Of a DNA stretch of 64,000 nt, positions 41,550 through 53,511 are shown in pieces (position 1 is the first letter of the stretch; each line of letters begins with the position of its first letter). A program made the position numbers and the translations under genes. Below the pieces are notes generated by a model. The model was not told the origin of the DNA. It saw only the letters and a list, made by a program, of their open reading frames with translations, and did not search any database. Origin of the DNA: Rotaria sordida (lineage: Eukaryota; Rotifera; Eurotatoria; Philodinida; Philodinidae). Location: assembly GCA_905250125.1 (NCBI GenBank), contig CAJNOL010000082.1:186001-250000 (forward strand). The letters are read 5' to 3'.

Positions 41550-43969
41550 TGATTTTGAAATTCTTCGACAATATGCAAATACAAACGTTAATATAAATAA
41601 TAAACTAAATCGGCCATCATATATGCACAATGTCTTGGATATAATCGGATTCGACGACAGAATAGACGAGACAAATAAAAGAGGTCGTAAGGTATTGAAC
41701 AATTCATTGAACATATTTGATTCGAAGAAAAACGATGAATGAATATAGAAAAATCGAAAAATAAATAAAAGAATCAATTATGAATTTTTTTTTTTTATTC
41801 TATATTTACAATTTCTTTTTTTAGAAAATTTCAAGAACCTTTTATGTTCTTCAATAAGTAAGTTGTATTCTTTTTAGTTATTGAAAACACTATCTTCAAC
41901 GAAAGCACTTTAAAAGCAGTATACATGATACTATATTGAAAGGGATTGATTCTTTGAGTTGTCAGTAGTATGATCACATAAATGCCGTTGCATTTGATGA
42001 AAAGACTTTGGTACGATTGTTAAAATTTCAGTTGATCGGCAAGAATATGTTTGTCATATATTCGAATTAGTTTAGGTAAATGTAAAACAATGAGAAAAAG
42101 TTCATTGTCTTCTTGTAATGAATTAGGTATATGCCATAAGCGATGTACTATCTATGTAAGTGTATTGCATAGCATAAACAATATCGAAGTTATTTATATC
42201 GATAGAACTATGCTGGAGGTGTTGAGACATTTGAGAGATTCATTCAGTATAATTGGTCTTAAGAATATTGATGTCTTAAATATTTATTTTTTAAATAAAT
42301 ATGACGTTGTTTAATCATAATGTTTTACAATAATAGAGAACAATAAATACATTGTATATCAATACATATGATGTTTCACAAGATCAGAGATTAAACATAT
42401 CGTTATAGGTTTAAAATAATTAATTGATCGAGGATAATACTCAAAAGAGAATTACTCGAATAGAACAATATAAGATCGGCAAGTGCTGAGACGCTGTGGA
42501 TAGGTAGGGAACTCTCGAGTTGTTCTTTAAAACACACTGTTTTGATGAATATTTAAAGAGTCTCTATTCTGCCAATGATAATGTTCAACTCCTAAATTAC
42601 ACTTCACTTGTTTCAAACTTTTGAAACATAGTATCTATTCCAATGCTAATATGAAGATAGTAGCGAATAAATTTTTGACATAAAAATGCGAGTTTCTCCT
42701 CGTTACTTAGTTTACTTAAGAAATGTCGGATGTCAATTTTGTTATAAATTTTAAAGTTTGTTAAAATATACCCAAGTCAAACAAGCGCGATTATTCACGA
42801 CCGTATACATAGAAATAAGACGATTTTCATGGCTTAGTGTCATGATTGTATGCTTCTGTGTCGAATTAGGAGACTGATCGTTTAAAATATTTATGCTTTC
42901 ATGTCTTATGAATTTCGCATTTGGTTGTCATCAATGCTATTAATTGCAAAAGAATTATGACATATAAATGTCAAGATTCATTTTAAGTGACAATGTACAT
43001 GTATTCATTGAAAAAAAAAGTAGAACTCTAATTATATAACAGTGAAAGACTAATTTGCACTAATAGTTAGTAAATGATAAGACATTCGGTGCAAAAGTTA
43101 GAGAAAAAAAGCAGTAAGTCATAGTTTGATTAAAAATAAATTATCTAACAGAGAACATATTTAGCTGTTGAACGCCGTTTAACTTTACATTATAGTTATG
43201 GGTAGTTTTTGGTGAAACTAAGAAGAACTTAAAAATATTTGAACCGATAGCTTGCTGTTAAAAAATTATGATTGTTTCGATGAAATTTTGCCGGAGAGCA
43301 AGACATTTTCAAAAAATGCAAAACAAAGAATTTCAAGCTGAAATTGGTAACACGACAGATGAGCTTTTGATACTTGAGCTTGATATAATGAACAAATTAC
43401 AGAAATACAAGAAAATAGTTTTATTTGAATAAGTATATCGAGGAACATTATACATAAGAAGTTAGTGACAATCGTTAGAAGGATGTGAATCGAGAAAAGA
43501 TGCATGTCTACATCCAAAATTAAATAACCGTGTTACATATAAACTTCTTCATGAAAGATAATAAAATTATTTTCTTGTATTTCTTTGATTTATTCTTTAT
43601 AGCAGGCTCAAATGTCGAGAGCTCATTTATTGTATCGCCAATTTCAGTTCGAAACTCTCTGTTTCAGACTTTTTGGAAATGACTCACTCTCAGTAAAAAT
43701 TTCATTGAAATAGTCATAATTCTTCAATAGTAGACTATGTATATTTTGTTATAATGTTTGCAATTGAGCCGTCAAATGATAGAGGTCGCAGGTTGCTGAA
43801 CTTCCTATTGAATACGTATGATTGGAGGACAATAAATAAACTAAAGAAAATATACAGAACTGAATCTTTGATACTGCAACTTATTGTTTCTTTTTTTTTT
43901 TCGTTTTGATAAATGGGAAAATTTTTCAAATGAAGATGATTTTGTTTTGTTTTTCGACATATTATATTT
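41550..43969. other. divergent intergenic region FUZ / SRRT
   Basis: 2.4 kb with no recognised gene. It presumably contains the promoters of both flanking genes. The short frames at 42051, 43266 and 43735 match nothing. Confidence 0.55.
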
Positions 43970-43979
43970 AATTTTTCAG
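43970..43979 (+). promoter_or_regulatory. candidate trans-splice acceptor of SRRT
   Basis: AATTTTTCAG is followed by ATCAAA, 16 nt upstream of the ATG. Confidence 0.55.
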
Positions 43980-43995
43980 ATCAAATAAAAGAAAA

Positions 43996-46900
43996 ATGGG
44001 TGATAGTGACGATGATTTCGATAGTCGACGAAATCGAGATAAATTTCGTCGTGAACGTGATGATTATGGTGGAAATCGAGCTAATAGCAATCGAAGTGGT
44101 GGTGGTGATTGGAATGATGGAAGGTGAGAATAAATTTATTTATTTATTTTTTTCTTTTAAGAGTTATCTTTCATGACTAATAGTAATATACAATTAGATT
44201 ATAATGAAGCGTACGTTTATGCTAATATTTGCAATATCTTATATTTTCTTTTTTTCTTAATGTACGAAAGAAAGTTAGAATATTCGATTTTTTTATTTTA
44301 GAGATCGTTCAAATCAATTTCGACGACAATATCCTGGTGGTGGAGGACCACCACCAGGGCGTGATTTTCCACCACGATACAATCGAAGTCCTGGTCGATA
44401 TGATATGAGTCCACCACATAGTAAACGTGTTCGTCGCGATTGGTAAAAATTTAATTTTTTTTTTTGTTCTTTCTTCTTTAGTCAAATTATTCATTTTCTT
44501 TTAGGGATGGTCTTGATCAACCACCAACTCATTTTGATCCACCTAGTGGTTCACCATATTTCCATGGTAATGCAGGTTTTCATCCGAATTTTCCACCTGC
44601 ACTTCATCAATCTGCTGGTGCACCTTCTGATCAATTTAATAAGTAAAAGTTTTAATTTAAATTTATTCATTTCTATGATTTTTGTTTTTTTTTTATTATG
44701 TTAGAGAGGCATCTGATGGTATAACACAACCACCAATGTTAAGTTTTAAACATTTTCTACACGATCAAGATGATAATATTGATCAAGAAGAAGCTGTTAA
44801 ACGTTATAATGAATATAAAATAGATTTTAAAAAAACTCAAATTGCTGAATTTTTTACAGCACACAAAGATGAAGATTGGTTTGTAGAAATAGTTTTTCTT
44901 TTTTTATTTTTTCAGTTCTTTTTTTTTATATTAAATAAGAAAATATTTTTTATTGATAGATATGTATTATTCTTCTTCTAGTGAAAACGATTCATTCGTC
45001 TACTATATTCAATCATCTATATCAATTCATATGTTTTGTTTTTTTGCGCATATACATCTTTTTTCTTTTCTACGTCGCTAAACAGATTTTCTGATTAAAA
45101 AATCGGGAATCTGATTTTTGAATTCATAAACAAAGAGAATAATGATTTTATTTTTCGTACGAAAAAAACAAAAAATACACGCTCTTTCTCAGCGTATTCG
45201 TTTGCGCGTTCGCTATTATTACCGATATTCTATACATTTTACTCTCCCTTCTTTCTTGCGCATATGTATACAATATTTGGATAACTTTCTGACAATGCTT
45301 CATCTTTGAGAAGTCTCGTAAGTGTATATCTCAATTAATTGAAAAAATTCCTAGATGAGGGATAAGCAAGAATTTTATATTTGAATGAAATATTTTATAA
45401 TAAATTATTTAATTTAGGTTTAAATATAAATATCATCCAGATGAATATCCAAAACGTCGTGAAGAACAACGACAAATTATTAAAAAACGACTTGATGTAT
45501 TTATGGAACTTTATAATAAAAGTTATTTAGATGATGTTAGTGTCGATGTTGAAAATCAACGTGCACTTACAAGATTTCTTGATGCCGGTAAGATATACTT
45601 ATCGAAACAATATTTTTATCAAATATGAGGGCAGCGCCTAGAGCTTGTCGGATTCGATGGGCTCTAGCAGCGCTTCTCCGAACATCAGATTGACTCTTTC
45701 AAAGTTTGTGGTTACTGTACTACGTACTATAGGTGTTCATCATTCCGGAACAGAAAAGTCTGGATAAAATACTATATCAAAATATGTCAATATTTTAGTT
45801 TTCTTCTGAACTTCTCAAGAGTTGCACTCTTAGATTCTATCTCTATGTAAATTTATTTAATTATAGTTGTCATCAAATTGGAAGGTGGTAGTGATCATGA
45901 TCTTCGTGCTCTTGACGTAGCAACATCAATAAGTAATACTACTAATGACAATGATGATGGTGATGATGATATACCTAAACAATCATCAAATATTAGTGAA
46001 CCACCACGATTAGAAAAGACAGATAGTTCAACATCTGTTGAAGTAACTAATTCAAAGAAATCGCCTGAAAATAAAGTATGAGAAATTTTAAATCTAAAAA
46101 TATAATTGTTTTTTTAATTATTTTGATTGTATTGGATTTTAGCAAACACGAGAAGGTAGTGTATCAGATGATGGAGCAGTATCCGATGGTGCAGAAGACG
46201 ATGAAGATGATGAAAAGAAAATAAATGATAAAAATGAAACACCAATGGAAAGTGAAATATCAAATAAAAAACAAGAAAATGGATCCGCAATTGGTAAATA
46301 ACAACTATGAAATTATTTCTTTGTTTTCTGATTAGTTTAATTAATTTTTATTCTTCTAGTTGAATCAAAAGAAATTAATGAGGCTAAAACATCTTCACAA
46401 GATAATGAACCAGAAGCTGGTGAAGTACCTGATGCACCACGAGCATTACATCGTACACTATCGATCTTTTTTCGTCATTTGTCTATGCAAACAACAAAAG
46501 ATGATCTTGAAAATGTAGAATTACTATTTCAAAAAATAATAAAATAAAATTTATTGATTTTATTTTTTTTTCTTTATAAATTAGATATGTAAACAATATT
46601 CAGGTTTTCGTCGTGTCTGTATAACAGATCCTGCACCTGAACGAAAATTTTTTCGACGTGGTTGGGTTACATTTGATCATTCAGTTCAAATTCGTAATAT
46701 TTGTTATGAACTCAATTCAACAAAGGTTTTTTTTTCCCTATTTAACTTTCGTTTCGATATATTTGTTTTTTTTTTTGATCTATTCAGTTACATGATGTTG
46801 ATATGGGAGCAATTATTAATCGTGAACTTAAAAATCGTATACGTACTATTAATGGCATAGGACAACATAAAACAATTGTACGTAATGATCTTCGACTTAT

Positions 46901-49230
46901 AACAAAAATTATTCAACAATTAGATGATCGATGGAATATTTGGGAATCAGTAAATAATGATAATATTGAAAAAAAGACACAAATATCAACAACTGATGAT
47001 TCAGAAATATCTTCATCAACAGCATCAATGGCTATATCATCAGTTCAAAATAAAAAACCAATTGGTTTTGTTAGTCATAATCCATTATTAAAAAATATAA
47101 CTGAACATTTAGTTGAAGAAGCTGATGCTGAAGAAGAAGAATTACTTGGTGAAACATCAAATCAACAACGTGATTCAAATACATTTGAAATTGATAAACA
47201 ATTAACTAAAGTATGTAGAAAACATCTAAGGTGATGGAAGAAAAGGTTAATAACAACGTAGTTTTGATTTTCCTTTTTTTTTTCTATAATATATTAAGCA
47301 ATTAGCTCAAATTCAGATAGTTATTTTAATAGTCTATGAAGTTTTGTTTTGCATTTAATGCATTCTATACGTAAAGTTTCTAAAAAAAAACTGGACAGGA
47401 TAGTTTTTAGGTTTCAGAAAATTTTGTCGGAGCTATTTTTCAATAATGTTATTTTAAAAAGCATAAAAGTCTGAACAAAATGAGGGTCGCTCCTCATTTT
47501 TTTGTTCTTTAAAATGGCATTGTAAAAAAATAGCTTCGACAAAGTCTTCTAGGATCTGAAAACTAACATGTTCGATTTGTTTTAGAAATCTTGCCATCAT
47601 AATTCATCTATGAAAGTTTAGTAAAAGAAAACTCCATTGGCTATTAAAATCACTATCTGAATTTGAGCTGATATCTTAATACAATATAGAAAAAGGAATC
47701 AAAGCTACGCTGTTATTAAACTTTTTTTTTATTACCTTACTTTATTATTTTATTTATTTTTTGAGAATATTTCTAGGTTCTTGATCGTTTAATACTCTAT
47801 TTACGTGTTGTTCATTCAATTGATTATTATAATGGTACAGAATATGCACAAGAAGATTCAATGCCTAATCGTTGTGGTGTTATTCATGTACGTGGTGCAC
47901 CATTATCATCAATAACAGAAGCTGAATTAACAAATTTTATGCAACAATTTGAAGCACGTCTTAAACCATTTATTGATTTTCATGAAAAATTAGATGATGA
48001 TGAAGCTATGAAATTAGGTGCCAAAAATGAACAAGATGAAATAGAAAAATTTATTAATGCTAATTGTCAAGAAGTTGGTAAAGATAAATGGTCATGTCCA
48101 TTAAGTGGAAAAAAATTTAAAGGTCCAGAATTTGTTCGAAAACATATTTTAAATAAACATCAAGATAAAATTGATGAAGCTAAAAAAGAAGTAAGATTTA
48201 TAGAATGTTTTTTGTTATCATTTAAATGAAAAACTAATATCATGTTTAGGTCGTCTATTTTAATAATTATTTATACGATCCAAAACGACCACAATTACCT
48301 GAACATCCTTCAACACGACCAGGAGCAACACAAATAGGACCTCATCCATCTGGCTTACCGTTACCTACACCTTCGACACCGATGGCAGGTCAAGGATTAC
48401 TTAATCGACCACCAATATGGCCTTCAAGTATACTATTATTGTTTTTTTAAAGATTTACAGGAATTTTCGGACTAGACTTTTGGCCTGAACTTAAATCGAT
48501 CTCATTAACTCCTATAAAAAGTCTTATTTCTTTAATTAGTTGTTTCATTCCATCGTACTGAGCAGTATGCATTTACATTAAGACGTACTGCTTAGCAGGA
48601 CGACATCGTGCTCAGAGTGTGCGTGCGGATGTGAATGTGGGTTCTCTCTTCATCTACGGTCGCAATCGCACACCATGTACCCACATGTGATACATCCTCA
48701 TTCACGTCTATCTACTCACACCCCAGCACTACGGAATGTAGTAACTAATTAAAGACAAATAAGGTTTTTTTTATAGGGATTAATGAAGTGAATTTCAGTC
48801 GAGGTCGATATTCTGGCCTTTTGTTTTAAGTAGTATGAATAATTTTCATTTGATTCATAGTGTCAGCACCAGCTCATCCCGGTCCACCAAGTCATTATTA
48901 TAATCAATTTCATCAACCTCGACATCCGCGTCCACCATTCATGTATCAAGGTTCCAGTGGTCCAATACATCGAGCACCGTAAGTTACTTTCTTTTTTTTT
49001 TTTTTATCTTTAAAGAAAGAAACAAAATCTACATTATGTTAAAATAGAAATATTCCATTAGATATGTTAATGTCATCAGCGTAAGATCGTTATTATTTAT
49101 TTTTGCAAATTATTATTTCCTTTTTTGTTTTTCTTTATATATTTATAATATATTTTGTTTTAAATTTAGTATGAATCGACAATTGAAAAGTTATGAAGAT
49201 CTTGATGCACCAAATGAAATGTTACTTTAA
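43996..49230 (+). CDS. SRRT: SRRT/ARS2 (serrate RNA effector), 15 exons
   Basis: Nuclear RNA effector that links the cap-binding complex to microRNA processing, 3' end formation and RNA decay. Exons: 43996-44123, 44302-44442, 44505-44642, 44705-44878, 45418-45587, 45867-46075, 46143-46293, 46360-46514, 46585-46725, 46788-47210, 47777-48190, 48250-48427, 48861-48978, 49048-49080, 49170-49230. The total is 877 residues (human 876). The N-terminus is Arg/Asp/Pro-rich ([12 protein letters not shown]). Then come the SERRATE domain (PMLSFKHFL ... [14 protein letters not shown]), an acidic linker, an RRM-like part ([11 protein letters not shown] ... [24 protein letters not shown]), the DUF/ARS2 core (RGAPLSS..., [10 protein letters not shown]), the zinc finger [19 protein letters not shown] with a final H, a Pro-rich linker and the short C-terminal tail. 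Intron 10 holds a foldback element. EXOSC3 follows 261 bp downstream. Confidence 0.95.
47285..47694. repeat. near-palindromic foldback element in SRRT intron 10
   Basis: The outer arms GCTCAAATTCAGATAG (about 47307) and its reverse complement (about 47653) are nearly exact, and pairing continues inward. The centre, ATGAGGGTCGCTCCTCAT (about 47482-47499), is a tight hairpin. About 200 bp per arm, no coding frame. Confidence 0.8.
48480..48770. repeat. GC-richer insert in SRRT intron 12
   Basis: This stretch is clearly richer in G and C than its surroundings. It contains loosely inverted GATGTGAATGTGGGT and ACCCACATGTGATACATC motifs. It may be a degraded element; its type is not identified. Confidence 0.4.
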
Positions 49231-49483
49231 ATTGTTCAATCGATAAAAAAAAAACTAGACAAAATAAAATATATTGTTAATCTATTGGAATTTTTTTTTG
49301 TTCTTTTGTTTAAAAATTATGTGCAGCAAACACAGAAAACTTCAGAATGTCTTTGTCTTTTTTTTTTGTTGTATACGTGTATAACCATCTTTTTTCTTTG
49401 TTTTTTTCTCTTTGTGTCTCGTAATCTTATACACATAAAATATATATTAAAACAAAAAAACCAAAATAAATTCTCATATAAAT

Positions 49484-49491
49484 GTCTTTAG
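49484..49491 (+). promoter_or_regulatory. candidate trans-splice acceptor touching the EXOSC3 ATG
   Basis: GTCTTTAG is followed directly by the ATG of EXOSC3. The only upstream sequence is the 261 bp spacer after SRRT. Confidence 0.6.
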
Positions 49492-50211
49492 ATGGATATA
49501 GAACGTCAAATAGATGAATTTGTTTTACCAGGTGATACAATTGCACTTTCAACATTACCAAGTCCACTTGATTCATCAAATTCAATAACACTTGGTCCTG
49601 GTTTACATTATGATAAATATACAAATGCATTTACATCACATGGATGTGGTCATGTACGTGAACCATCATCATTAACATATTATATTGATGGTCATCGTTT
49701 ATCAGTATCATCATTAACAACAGGTGATCTTATTCTTGGTATTGTTGTACGTCGACAACTTGAATCATTACTTGTTGATATTGGTTATAATGAATTAGCT
49801 TCATTATCATTATATGATTTTGAAGGTTCAACAAAACGAACAAAACCAAATGTTGATCGTGGTGATATTATTTATGGTCGATTGAAAATTGATGGTGAAT
49901 GTCAACCACAAATAACATGTGTTAATGATGATGGAAAAGCAGATGGTATGGGTGTATTAAATGAAAATGGATATTTATTTTCTATACCAATTGATATAGC
50001 TAATGATTTAATTCATCATGATAATTTATTACAAGAATTAGGAAATGAAATTCCATATGAAATAGCTATTGGAGCTAATGGACGTATTTGGATAAAAGCA
50101 GCAGCAACAAGAACAATGATTGCATTGAGGAAAGTTATATTAGAAAGAGCAAAGAATAAGAGTGATATTAATCAATTGAAAACACTTTTTCAACAAAGTC
50201 TTGTTTCATAA
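49492..50211 (+). CDS. EXOSC3: EXOSC3/RRP40, exosome cap subunit
   Basis: RNA-binding cap subunit of the exosome, the 3'-5' RNA degradation complex of nucleus and cytoplasm. It is a single exon of 239 residues. The N-terminal strand FVLPGDTI, GPGLHYD, an S1 domain (LTTGDLILGIVVRRQLESLLVDIG..ELASLSLYDFEGSTKRTKPNVDRGDIIYGRL) and a KH domain are in family order. The family signature GxNGRIW(V/I)KA is present as GANGRIWIKA near residues 194-203. DGKADGMGVLNENGYLF matches the Rrp40 core. It lies tightly behind SRRT on the same strand. Pairing an exosome subunit with ARS2 makes functional sense, since ARS2 recruits exosome adaptors, though shared transcription is inferred only. Confidence 0.95.
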   Translation: MDIERQIDEFVLPGDTIALSTLPSPLDSSNSITLGPGLHYDKYTNAFTSHGCGHVREPSSLTYYIDGHRLSVSSLTTGDLILGIVVRRQLESLLVDIGYNELASLSLYDFEGSTKRTKPNVDRGDIIYGRLKIDGECQPQITCVNDDGKADGMGVLNENGYLFSIPIDIANDLIHHDNLLQELGNEIPYEIAIGANGRIWIKAAATRTMIALRKVILERAKNKSDINQLKTLFQQSLVS

Positions 50212-51177
50212 TTCTAGTTCTTTAAACAAAAAAAAAACATGATTTAAAATATCCTATCTTTATTTCTTAGTTATACAAAAATAATTTTAAATATTAGTAT
50301 TCAATATTTATGAAAAAATCACCCACTTATTTTCGTATCTAATGAGGGAACTATCTGAACTATAAACTCACCGCTTAAATCCACAAAGAAATCTTAGTAA
50401 GGTAAGAAAAATTTTAATAGAATTCGTGCTTATGGGTCTCTAAAGCAAAGTTGTGACCATTTTACTAAATTTTCGACCTTTAGTTTTATCGATAGACAGG
50501 TCTAATGACTCTTGAAAAATTCTGAAATTGTTGGAAATTCAATATTTCGACAAAGGAATATTCTTTTCGGCTGAAACTTTCAGTGATATTCCAAGAATCA
50601 TTAAATTTATCCTGTTGATTGAATTTCAAATCGAAATTTCATTATTGTTCATTTTCCAGTAAATATCTAAAAATGGGTCGAACATTCAGTATAACGATTA
50701 TAGCTTGATTTCAATGGGCTGTAGCCACGAATCCTTTTAGAATTTGTCTAGTCTTAGTAAGATTTCCTTGTAGACTCAAACGGTAAGTTATAGTTGGAAT
50801 AGTTCACTTGTAAGTACAGATCGAAACCAACTTTTAGTTCATCCTAGAACTACAATAATGAAAAATTGAATCGGACTAAAACCGTATTCATATAAATCAT
50901 ATTTTCTAGAAAATGGACGGAATACTTGTTTTTGCGAATGAATAATATTAAATAGCATATTTTCAAAAAAAGATCTCAAATTGTACAATTGAAACTACTA
51001 TAAATTGATTGAAAGTTGATATGCATTGAATTGATCTTGTGTAATATTTCGAATCGATTTAATTATTTCTTATCAATGCATTTACATCTATTAGTTTTTT
51101 AAATGAAGTTAGCGAAAGTTGATTTTCAAATATGAAAAATATTATTTTCAGCTGAGTAAGAAAAAAAACAAATTTTT
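50212..51177. other. spacer EXOSC3 to MRPS28
   Basis: About 1 kb, no gene seen. The sequence is less homopolymeric than other spacers and could hold an old element. Confidence 0.5.
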
Positions 51178-51190
51178 CTTTCAATTTTAG
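51178..51190 (+). promoter_or_regulatory. candidate trans-splice acceptor of MRPS28
   Basis: CTTTCAATTTTAG is followed by ATTTTT, 11 nt upstream of the ATG. Confidence 0.55.
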
Positions 51191-51201
51191 ATTTTTAATA
51201 A

Positions 51202-51795
51202 ATGTTACTTCGTTTAGCATCTCGTTTATTTATTTCTTCTCCTCTTATTTCATCATCATCATCATCAACATATATTCCATCACGTTTAGCTAATACATTT
51301 ATTGATGAAGAATATGTGCGTACTAATATTCCATCAAATGATCAATCTACATCTTCAATAATTCAAAAAAATTCATCTTCAAATAATCAATCTAAGTCAA
51401 TGATATTTGCAAAAATGTTTCGTCAATCAAAATTTGTTCAATTAGGTAGTTTAAAAGGACGTTTATTAAGTGGACGTATTGTTGATGTTATTGATGATGA
51501 TTTATATGTTGATTTTGGTGGAAAATTTAATGCTGTTGTACAACGACCACAAAATAAACAACGAGATCAATATACAATTGGTGCAGTTGTTTCCATACGT
51601 TTACAATCATGGGAAATGGCAGCAAGATTTTTAGGTGCATCAAGACATATATCATTATTAGAAGCTGATGCTCAATTAGTTGGATTATTAAGACGAGTTG
51701 ATCGAACAGTAAAACCACGTGATAAAGATATCGATTTACGATATCGTCGAGGTGATAGTCGAGCACCTATGTCATTGAAACGAGAAGTTCTTTAA
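51202..51795 (+). CDS. MRPS28: MRPS28 (bS1m), mitochondrial small-subunit ribosomal protein
   Basis: Mitochondrial ribosomal protein carrying one S1-like fold. Single exon, 197 residues (human 187). The first about 30 residues (MLLRLASRLFISS, Ser-rich and without acidic residues) look like a mitochondrial targeting peptide. The core FVQLGSLKGRLLSGRIVDVIDDDLYVDFGGKF, NAVVQRPQ, VSIRLQSWEMAARFLGAS and LLEADAQLVGLL matches MRPS28. A basic C-terminal tail follows. Confidence 0.9.
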   Translation: MLLRLASRLFISSPLISSSSSSTYIPSRLANTFIDEEYVRTNIPSNDQSTSSIIQKNSSSNNQSKSMIFAKMFRQSKFVQLGSLKGRLLSGRIVDVIDDDLYVDFGGKFNAVVQRPQNKQRDQYTIGAVVSIRLQSWEMAARFLGASRHISLLEADAQLVGLLRRVDRTVKPRDKDIDLRYRRGDSRAPMSLKREVL

Positions 51796-52893
51796 AGTTA
51801 TGCATTAGATATTTTATGTCATTTTGCCTCTTGTGTATTTTGTTGTTTTTTTTTTGTTCAAAAAAAGCATGTAGTTCAAGTTCGAAAAAATGTTTGATAA
51901 ATGAGACACAAAAGCTATATCACTTTTACAAATAATTCAAAGATAGAAAAAATATCAATCATAAAATTCAAATTAATTACTTCTTTTTTATTTGCTTTCC
52001 TTGATTGTGTTCCTAGGGTTGAAGTAAGTTCTGAAATCACATCGTGATATAAAGTAGCAAAGTCAGTAACGATTGAACTGTATGAGGTACGGATGGTTTC
52101 TTAAAGACAATTTGAAATTCATTACAATATATAATTGTTTCCTTTCCACCAATTTCACAATCTTGAGGGTCGAAAACAAAGTGAAAATAGTTCATCAGAA
52201 ATACGCTGAGCAAAGAACAACATTACTTATTAATGCACATTGTACTTTATTCTCAACTAATTTCTCATGTGTATCATCTATAGATGAAGAAAAAAAGTTT
52301 GTTGTCAAAATCAGTACTTTACTTTTAATGACAATCGTTTTTCAGATGAGAGGCACTCATTCAACTATACAGCAGGAAGTAATGCTGCCTGTAGTTGGGC
52401 AACTGTATTTGGTTTTCAGAAATACCTTTTTTTTTTGTTAGTCGCTTCATTAAATATACAGTTCCTTGAGAATAAAAACGAATTTCACACATATTCTTTA
52501 CAATCCCTCTAATATTTTTTTAGATATCTATACCAGATGCTATTAAAAATAACATTCTAACTCATCTGGATCAACATATATTATCAAAAAAAGAATAAAA
52601 ATGTTTGAACTGAGTATTATCATTCCAAGGTTTATTTTATCTTGAGATAGATATACATCATTCTATTTTACATCGATATATTTGGCAAGTATCATGTCTG
52701 GTGATTTATTCTTCGGGATGTTATCTCAAAGATTGCTAGAAAAATACTAATTAGTGGAGCTATTGCAGTCAAAATTTCCTCTTGAAATATATGGAGTACT
52801 TCATTGTTATTGGTATATAATTTCTTTACATTTCAATCTTATTTAGCTCTATGTTTCGTCATCGACTTTAATCCATTGCGAGAATGGTTACAG
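51796..52893. other. intergenic region
   Basis: A plus-strand frame at 52073-52441 ends in a poly-T tract and matches nothing. In another frame around 52345-52425 there is a short protein-like stretch (SNAACSWATVFGFQ) that could be a relic. Too little to call. Confidence 0.45.
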
Positions 52894-53511
52894 CTATTCA
52901 CATTTTTTAAATAACTTCATCGTATACGACTGTTTGAGAAACGGTACGAAACCAAGCTTTTTTTGTTGTAATGCTGTCGCTGTAATACGGCTTCGTCTTT
53001 GCGCCATATTTTTATTAAGCACAGTAGTAAGATACTGGCCTAGTTTATGGTAAAATACAGTGCATAAAAGATCCGTATACGACCATGTGTGACTGTCTAT
53101 ATACTGTATCATTCGACCAGGGTCGTAGTCATTGTTAAGCACATCCAGCTTGGTTTATCTCTTAATCTTTTGCCATAGTGCTACTAGTATCGTAATCGCA
53201 GTATTGACGAAAATACATGTAACAAAAAAACATATTTCGTTTAAAAATAAATTGGGTTTTAATAGATTGATCGCAGTGATGGATCTAGGATCTTGATTAA
53301 TGTAGGAGACGATCATGGTCACAAAACGCGTTTTGAAGTTCATTAAAGATCGTATCGACTCATTTTTGGGTAGTTTTGACTGAAAATAATCGAAAAATAG
53401 TTTGTCAGAGAGGAGTGATTGTCTGTTCTCTAAATTCGCGACTGATTGATCATGTTTACTGAAACGTTCTTCATCAAGTCTATGATTTAACACTGCATAT
53501 GCATTCAGCAA
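52894..53511 (-). pseudogene. unknown membrane-protein gene fragment with an in-frame stop
   Basis: One minus-strand frame is open from 53511 to 52894 except for a single TAA at about 53155-53157. The first part (118 codons) is polar, then has a hydrophobic helix (ICFFVTCIFVNTAITILVALW). The second part continues in the same frame with ordinary protein composition (YIDSHTWSYTDLLCTVFY, RRSRITATALQQKKLGF). No ATG opens the frame; a stop lies just before 53511. The frame is continuous across the stop and composition is balanced on both sides, which points to one former coding exon broken by a nonsense change. The family is not recognised. Confidence 0.6.

Noticed and set aside
41550..41777. N-terminal extension of the first FUZ exon frame
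   Set aside because: Hydrophobic AT-rich translation with no family similarity; FUZ begins at the ATG at 41549.
45628..45680. CTAGAGC ... GCTCTAG short hairpin and its similarity to 36826
   Set aside because: The stem is only 7 bp and the match to the other site is too short to claim a repeat family.
48640..48720. GTGTGCG/TGTGGG-like motifs as telomeric repeat
   Set aside because: Only isolated motifs, no tandem array, and they lie within an SRRT intron.
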